Source: an uncultured Spartobacteria bacterium
Lineage (GTDB): Bacteria > Verrucomicrobiota > Verrucomicrobiia > Chthoniobacterales > Chthoniobacteraceae
NCBI GenBank assembly: GCA_903919125.1
Contig: CAIXGS010000024.1
Span: 1-64,000, forward strand
DNA: 64,000 bases
Reading direction: 5' to 3'
The notes under the pieces are model-generated. The model ran no database searches and was not told the DNA's origin. It worked only from the letters and a program-made list of their open reading frames with translations. Below are positions 59,701 through 64,000 of this stretch, in pieces; the first letter of the stretch is position 1; each line of letters starts with the position of its first letter. A program made the translations under genes and the position numbers.

Positions 59701-60394
59701 TTGGAGAAAAATCAGAGTAGTTTTCACTCAAGCCCGAAGCCGACTCCGTTTCCAGAAAGGAATCGACGCCCAACGCACTGGGAGCGACTGAAGCGACTTC
59801 TCCCGAACCGTGCTCCGAACCTGCCTCATGCGGGACGACTTTCACGACTTCCGTATGCGCCGCATCCGGGTGAGTGGTCGCGACGAAGGCAGTGTCGTCT
59901 CCAAGAGGTGCACCAATGTGCGGAGGTTCCACCTCGGTGGTTGCTTCGGTCGGATGAGTCGAAATCTGCGCCTCAGCTTTTGCGCTCTGCTCGGTCTGTG
60001 TCGCGGCTGGAATCAATGAACCCGATGAACCCGATACCTTCTTGTGAGCCAACATTTTCGTCACCTTTAAATAAGGCATCCGAACAGGCACTTCGCTTTT
60101 TGCCGATTCCGAGCTTCTGAAAATATCAGGAACACGCAGATACAACTCCGATAGCGGAATGGTAGGATCGCGATCCTTGAGGCGTTCCTCCAAATCAGCC
60201 CGCTCAAAAACCAGTGCATGATGAACATCATGGGGTCCTCCCTTGATTGCTCCCGGCGGAATGCGGTGCAAAAAGTCCCCAAGCTCGAGAGTTATCGTGG
60301 AATGAGAGGCGGACGGGGCGGATTCTGCTCCGTGCAGTTGCTCACCGACGCCGGCGTCGGATGGAGTTGAGTCTGCAAAGCTGTCCTGGTTCAT
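56756..60394 (-). CDS. 1,212-residue coiled-coil protein, unknown
   Basis: I do not recognise a named family. Residues 32-95 form a small conserved-looking domain (LELGDFLHRIPPGAIKGGPH, LKDRDPTIPLSELYLRVPDI) of a kind recurring in verrucomicrobial proteins. Residues 95-270 are acidic, Ser/Thr-rich and probably disordered. From about 270 to 1,170 the protein is almost unbroken coiled coil (heptads of Leu/Ala with Glu, Arg, Lys). No Walker motif, signal peptide or membrane helix is present, so it is not an SMC ATPase. A cytoskeletal, tethering or polar scaffold role is possible. Divergent neighbours are unrelated. Confidence 0.75.
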   Translation of the reverse strand: MNQDSFADSTPSDAGVGEQLHGAESAPSASHSTITLELGDFLHRIPPGAIKGGPHDVHHALVFERADLEERLKDRDPTIPLSELYLRVPDIFRSSESAKSEVPVRMPYLKVTKMLAHKKVSGSSGSLIPAATQTEQSAKAEAQISTHPTEATTEVEPPHIGAPLGDDTAFVATTHPDAAHTEVVKVVPHEAGSEHGSGEVASVAPSALGVDSFLETESASGLSENYSDFSPTAEPSLEHTQKDSEIASMEATADVPEAHVADDTHGALHESESEAALRRQLAALERQRAEDAAELAREREARQKAEELLASELDRRQVGEHEAEHEEEPYEPQFGWELRAVKQLESDIETYRGRIRSLLTERDALQEKNAQLAHQLHTADQPAIPISAPNAGPAPANPVELQNRISQLKQERTALEKARQEALQQLEDVRAGKAEAAAGEGELRSEEVLALRQALEKARRDIEQLKADKELLLEVKKNDSDGAERAASGLNERTVQGLRRSIDAQSKAVSSLTRERDALAEERDALSTELEKSKTQHHTEASSLKQRVSSAESTTAQLSSIKAADDARIQELTVERDTLHSVEDSLRKEVAELQEKLTQSAVEAQETAARFDAELRRADAELSGARAASESAVAAARLESQEKLTELDSLRLAAVEGKAAAEARAADTERAKTLAEGRCKDLETDLENLRSENRELNLRLGDALKERDDTITRLREENRLAVESTATANKERLEQIEAVHHQALEAAREAHALALDQIVREHATQKAALNSALETAKADLLHEVEQLKIHGEARAGDHQRAVESLRATHSATLELTKAQQQQALDALHVAHDEELSALRASKDEEIDDLEAASKDTVMLLEAERNQLLLERSRQFSDLKATHEEQLALSRAEHERSLAAALGERAMAVAERDQRITSLSSDRDRRITEWTTRYEALQAEHSRVVATISAERDAAILVKDQQIAEAQAERDRRLAKLTAEQRVALSTVTASKDFEIAKIREEFNASRVEADRMRAALSDLERRYPAEVARLREDLDAARNESSELTGRLAAAESDSRRRSDQLTREREALLNEKVTLLALLEETRETLRGRTEDFARQIDLVSRQRDEARSVADTARAAGREQAFALDRERNDLLRGDSEQRERTERELARLRRERDTAVRQRDALRERADVLLERQQHLLEDLSRSGDGLVLPASTSTPWEPKGLSGNAPRH

Positions 60395-60522
60395 GTGCTA
60401 ATTCTTCCTAAAAAAGATGGAGGCTCTTGGGGAAGCGAGTTTAAGGCCAAGTTTCAACTTTTCTTAGAAGAGGGGCGTGCATTCAGAGTGAAATTTCTTT
60501 TATCGGCGTCCTTACGTTGTTC

Positions 60523-61839
60523 TCAGCCTGCTATTGAAGCATCGATCAGGCGCGAATCAGGCGCGTCAACGATTTGCCCTGATGCCCCCGCTTGGATGCT
60601 CAAGCAATCTTGATAATCCCGCTGCAAAAGAGGCGAAAGCACCGCTAAAATCTCAACTTCATCTCCGTTATAATTCGTTTGCAAAACCTGCGCGCTCCGG
60701 TGCAAACGCGCCAACCGATCTCCGTCGGCGGCGTTCAGGCGCACGGTGCAAACCTTGGATCCTCCCGAGGCGAGTTCGGCCATGTGTTCCAAAAGCGCGT
60801 CCATACCCTCGCCGGTATGCACAGAGATGAAATGCGCGTCAGGAAATTGTCGCCGTAACGGTTCTAAAACAGACCGGTCTTCGAGCAGATCAACCTTGTT
60901 AAACGCCAAAATCATCCGCTTGGTGTCCGCTCCCAATTCAGAGAGCACCTTCATGGTGGTGTTGTGAAATTCGAGAACTTCATCCTGAGCAACGTCCATC
61001 ACATGGATTAAAAACTCTGCCAGCGCCGACTCCTCCAAAGTGGCCCGAAACGCCTCCACCAAACGATGCGGCAGCCTGCGTACAAAACCCACGGTATCCG
61101 TGAGCAACAGCGGCTGGTGGTTGGGCAACTCCACTTTGCGAGTCGTTGTGTCCAAGGTGGCAAACAACTTGTCCTCCACTAAAACCTGAGCCCCCGTGAG
61201 CCGACGCATCAGCGAAGATTTGCCCGAATTGGTGTAGCCCACAATCGCCGCGTTGGGCACTGGGGTACGTTTGCGATCCTTCCTCTGAGTACTGCGCACC
61301 GAGCGAACCTCCGCAAGTTGCGCCTTGAGACGCTGGATTTTCGTGCGCACCTGCCGCTTGTCCTGCTCCAACTGCGACTCCCCCTCCCCCTTATTTCCGA
61401 TTCCGCCGCCCTGCCGCACCAAATGTCCCCAAGCCCTAGTCAAACGAGGGAGCGCGTACTCCATGCGCGCCAAGTCTATTTGCAAGCGCGCTTCGTGCGT
61501 TTGAGCCCTTTGAGCAAAGATGTCCAGAATCACTTCCTGCCGATCCAACACGGCCACTCCGGTTAATTTTTCCCAGTTCCGCTGTTGGCTGGGCGAGAGT
61601 TCGTTATCAATGATCAGCGCATCCAGTCCCTCGGCTTTGAGCCGTTCCGAAATTTCAGCAGCTTTCCCCGTTCCTATTAGGTATTGGGGGTGCATTTCCC
61701 TGCTGTGCACCAACATCCGATCCATGACAGGAACCCCTAGGGTTCCCACCAACTCTTCCAATTCCGCCAATAGGCTGACCGCCTCAGCACGATTGACAGG
61801 ATTATGATAGGCCCCGACCAATAGGGCGCGTTCCACCAT
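60523..61839 (-). CDS. hflX: GTPase HflX
   Basis: 438 residues from ATG 61839; a TTG at 61866 would add nine. Ribosome-splitting GTPase used under heat and other stress. N-terminal HflX domain (LVHSREMHPQYLIGTGKAAE, DNELSPSQQRNWEK), the glycine-rich linker (RQGGGIGNKGEGESQLE), then the G domain: G1 GYTNSGKSSL, G3 DTVGFVRRLP, G4 NKVD. C-terminal domain is complete. It lies downstream of the coiled-coil gene start (128 bases), same strand. Confidence 0.95.
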   Translation of the reverse strand: MVERALLVGAYHNPVNRAEAVSLLAELEELVGTLGVPVMDRMLVHSREMHPQYLIGTGKAAEISERLKAEGLDALIIDNELSPSQQRNWEKLTGVAVLDRQEVILDIFAQRAQTHEARLQIDLARMEYALPRLTRAWGHLVRQGGGIGNKGEGESQLEQDKRQVRTKIQRLKAQLAEVRSVRSTQRKDRKRTPVPNAAIVGYTNSGKSSLMRRLTGAQVLVEDKLFATLDTTTRKVELPNHQPLLLTDTVGFVRRLPHRLVEAFRATLEESALAEFLIHVMDVAQDEVLEFHNTTMKVLSELGADTKRMILAFNKVDLLEDRSVLEPLRRQFPDAHFISVHTGEGMDALLEHMAELASGGSKVCTVRLNAADGDRLARLHRSAQVLQTNYNGDEVEILAVLSPLLQRDYQDCLSIQAGASGQIVDAPDSRLIDASIAG

Positions 61840-62033
61840 TTTACCGCGAGGATTTATATCGTTCAATTGAGGTTTTAGGAAAGACCAACCAAGTAGCAGC
61901 GAGTACCGCGTGAGCGGCAGGTGAAGGGTGGTTCAATGAAGGGTGGTTCAACAAAGCCATTCCGGCATCCCCGAGCGCACTTCGAAACCTTCAATGCGGC
62001 GCTGTGCCGCTCAAACTGCGGAGGCTAATTCTT

Positions 62034-62660
62034 CTATTTCTTCGGAGCAGCGCCCTCTTTGGAAGGTGCTGCTTCTTGGAAAAGAGGCTGTAACTTGCCG
62101 TAACCCGCCTTCTCTAAATCTGCCACGGGAATAAAGCGAAGCGACGCGGAGTTAATACAATAACGCATGCCGGTGGGCCGTGGGCCGTCAGGGAAAAGGT
62201 GCCCCAAATGCGCTCCGCTTTTCGCAGAAATCACCTCCACGCGGATCATGCCGTGGGTGCGGTCTTCCTTTTCAATAATCGAACCCTTGTTCACCGGCTG
62301 AAAGAAGCTGGGCCAGCCCGTGCCGGAATCAAACTTATGGTTCGAGGCGAAAAGAGGTTCTCCATCGATGACATCCACGTAAAGGCCTTGGGCGTGATTG
62401 TCCCAATAAGCGTTACGAAAAGCCGGCTCAGTGGCGGCGTTGCACGTGACGTCGTATTGCAGCGGGGAGAGTTTTGAGCGAAGTTCCTCTTTATTCATGG
62501 CGTTATCTTTTGAAGCAGCGGCGGCGGGCGCATTTTGGGAAAGCGGCGCCTGTTTGTCGGCTGCTGGGCTGGTCTTATCCACGGCCAAGACCGTCAAGCC
62601 AGACAGCATAAGAGGCAGGGCGGCAAGGTTGATCAGCAAGGGGCGTTTGCAAAAGCGCAT
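62034..62660 (-). CDS. msrB: Exported methionine-R-sulfoxide reductase MsrB
   Basis: 208 residues. The signal peptide [19 protein letters not shown] places it in the envelope, where it would repair oxidised methionines. The catalytic domain starts [20 protein letters not shown], contains [12 protein letters not shown] and [10 protein letters not shown], and has the catalytic Cys in [11 protein letters not shown]. The two CxxC motifs that bind zinc in many MsrB proteins are absent. Cys in VTCNAATE is a candidate resolving cysteine. No msrA is adjacent. Confidence 0.92.
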   Translation of the reverse strand: MRFCKRPLLINLAALPLMLSGLTVLAVDKTSPAADKQAPLSQNAPAAAASKDNAMNKEELRSKLSPLQYDVTCNAATEPAFRNAYWDNHAQGLYVDVIDGEPLFASNHKFDSGTGWPSFFQPVNKGSIIEKEDRTHGMIRVEVISAKSGAHLGHLFPDGPRPTGMRYCINSASLRFIPVADLEKAGYGKLQPLFQEAAPSKEGAAPKK

Positions 62661-62880
62661 AAAATGAAACGTTAGAAAAGTGGAACTTGGGGCGAAAAAG
62701 CCAGACTACGATTTACGGAGGAAATTTACAGCAAAAGGAAGCCCGGCGCAAAGTGGTTTTACTGAGAGTTTTTGCTCAGAGTCCTTGCAGTGGCTAGAGT
62801 TCACAAGTTAGGGATCACATTGAGCCCGAGGGATTGGAATCATCGCCTTACAATCTAAGACATCAGCGTCACAATTTTGT

Positions 62881-63195
62881 TCAGTTTAGACGCTTGAGCT
62901 CTTCAATGTTGGGTTGTTTCAGCGACTCGGCTCGCCGGATACGGTCGCGCGCCGAGCGAAACACCCTGCTGGCGACCGCGATTAAGAAAAACACAGGGAC
63001 GATGGCCAAGAGCCTGTGCTTGTTGGGTAACGGCAAAAGCAAAGTCCCCAAAAACAGCACTCCAACGAAAGAAAACAATCCGACTCGAAACAGCCAAGAG
63101 CGCTGCCGGTCTGTACGGTATTGGTTCCAAAAGCGGCGCAGTGAGATGGCCCCGCCAATGGCGCCTGCAACCAGAATAAGGAGAACAAACGGCAT
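62881..63195 (-). CDS. Small membrane protein, unknown
   Basis: 104 residues. Three hydrophobic stretches (VLLILVAGAIGGAIS, VGLFSFVGVLFLGTLLL, LLAIVPVFFLIAVASRVF) separated by basic loops, then a charged C-terminal tail. Not recognised. The reading frame, positive-inside pattern and divergence from ilvD (112 bases) support a real gene, but there is no homology evidence. Confidence 0.5.
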   Translation of the reverse strand: MPFVLLILVAGAIGGAISLRRFWNQYRTDRQRSWLFRVGLFSFVGVLFLGTLLLPLPNKHRLLAIVPVFFLIAVASRVFRSARDRIRRAESLKQPNIEELKRLN

Positions 63196-63307
63196 AGCCT
63201 TGGTTTAAGTAACTGGAAAAGTACGATAAAGTCGACTAAACTCGATGCTTTAACAGGGTTTACTTCACCAATATTCCCCAAGTAATCACATATTATTCCA
63301 CCCCCTT

Positions 63308-64000
63308 ATGAGTAAAAAATCCGGTTCCAAAGCCACCAAAGCCAGCGCGGACGCCAAGTCCCTTCATCGTCATTGGTCCAAGGAAGTGGTCGACGGGGTG
63401 GAACGGGCCGCCAGCCGTGCAATGCTTCATGCAGTGGGCTTTAGCCGAGACGATTTTAAGAAAAATCAGATTGGCGTGGCCTCCACCTGGAGCATGGTCA
63501 CCCCGTGTAATATGCACATCGACGGCCTCGCCCGTCAAACCGAGGCCGGCATCAACACGGCGGGTGGCAAGGGACTGATCTTTAATGTGATGACCATTTC
63601 CGATGGCATTTCCATGGGAACTGAGGGCATGAAGTATTCGCTGGTTTCCCGTGAGGTGATCGCTGATTCCATCGAAGCGGTGGTGGGCTGCCAGGGCTTC
63701 GACGGCGTGGTTGCCATCGGGGGGTGCGATAAAAATATGCCCGGCTGCCTGATCGCACTGGCCCGCCTCAACCGGCCTTCTGTTTTTGTTTATGGTGGCA
63801 CCATTTTGCCCGGTTGCATTTCTGGCATTCTTGCGCACAAGCGACTTCGTAAGGATCGTGCCGACGCTATCGCGGAGCGCAAGCTAGACATCGTGAGCTG
63901 TTTCGAAGCGGTGGGTTCTATTTCCAACGGTCAGATTGAGGAGAAGGAACTGGCCTTGATTGAAGAACAATCCATCCCGGGCGCGGGATCCTGTGGCGGC
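63308..64000 (+). CDS. ilvD: Dihydroxy-acid dehydratase, 5' part (cut by window)
   Basis: 231 codons from ATG 63308 to the end of the window, no stop. Fe-S enzyme of valine, leucine and isoleucine synthesis. Signature residues are present: VTPCNMHI and [12 protein letters not shown] carry cluster-binding cysteines; [23 protein letters not shown] and the final IPGAGSCGG match the family. About 60% of the protein lies beyond the window. Confidence 0.95.
   Translation, partial: MSKKSGSKATKASADAKSLHRHWSKEVVDGVERAASRAMLHAVGFSRDDFKKNQIGVASTWSMVTPCNMHIDGLARQTEAGINTAGGKGLIFNVMTISDGISMGTEGMKYSLVSREVIADSIEAVVGCQGFDGVVAIGGCDKNMPGCLIALARLNRPSVFVYGGTILPGCISGILAHKRLRKDRADAIAERKLDIVSCFEAVGSISNGQIEEKELALIEEQSIPGAGSCGG

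Overview
The window looks like a chromosomal segment of a member of the Verrucomicrobiota (PVC superphylum). The basis is gene content: two adjacent CxxCH 'planctomycete-type' modules (DUF1587/1592/1588/1585 with DUF1552, and DUF1501 with DUF1549/DUF1553), two Tat-exported Gfo/Idh/MocA proteins, a DUF6807 (PmoA-like) protein, a DUF6600 protein, a SMP-30 beta-propeller joined to an esterase, and many starts without a clear Shine-Dalgarno. No rRNA, tRNA, CRISPR array or replication origin was seen. Both ends are arbitrary cuts; the right end truncates ilvD.

Layout. 0-1.3 kb: a long palindrome and an orphan soluble PAS histidine kinase. 1.4-5.5 kb: dnaK-groES-groEL on the minus strand, with a strong terminator and two extra tetraloop hairpins after groEL. 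5.9-9.7 kb: two overlapping genes for a heterodimeric ABC exporter with one degenerate ATP site. 9.7-12.9 kb: a small helical protein, a HAD phosphatase, a maltokinase-like protein and pyrD. 13.1-15.7 kb: clpB. dnaK and clpB share a 25-bp upstream motif that fits neither CIRCE nor HAIR and may be a heat-shock operator.

15.7-20.8 kb is the one clearly accessory stretch. At least seven copies of a short GGGGACAGACAC-type palindromic element separate a Phd/PIN toxin-antitoxin pair, an unknown two-helix membrane protein, a terminase fragment whose start codon comes from the element, a DUF4160 (broken)/DUF2442 pair and a Fic protein. A 1,550-residue secreted CAP/Ig-like protein follows (20.8-25.5 kb).

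25.8-45.5 kb is mainly housekeeping and metabolism: UbiD-family decarboxylase, DctA, DUF6807 protein, NagB, two Gfo/Idh proteins, PP2C phosphatase, squalene/phytoene synthase, an LTXXQ (Spy-like) protein and an EF-hand-like protein, an rrf2-cysT-cysW-cysA sulfate uptake operon without a binding protein, a 2OG-Fe(II) oxygenase, a DUF6600 protein with 117-bp tandem repeats, and cdsA-dxr.

45.6-56.7 kb holds the secreted catabolic-looking cluster: esterase/SMP-30, DUF1592-type protein, DUF1552, DUF1501, DUF1549/1553 and an SGNH hydrolase. 56.7-64 kb has a 1,212-residue coiled-coil protein, hflX, an exported msrB, a small membrane protein and the 5' part of ilvD.
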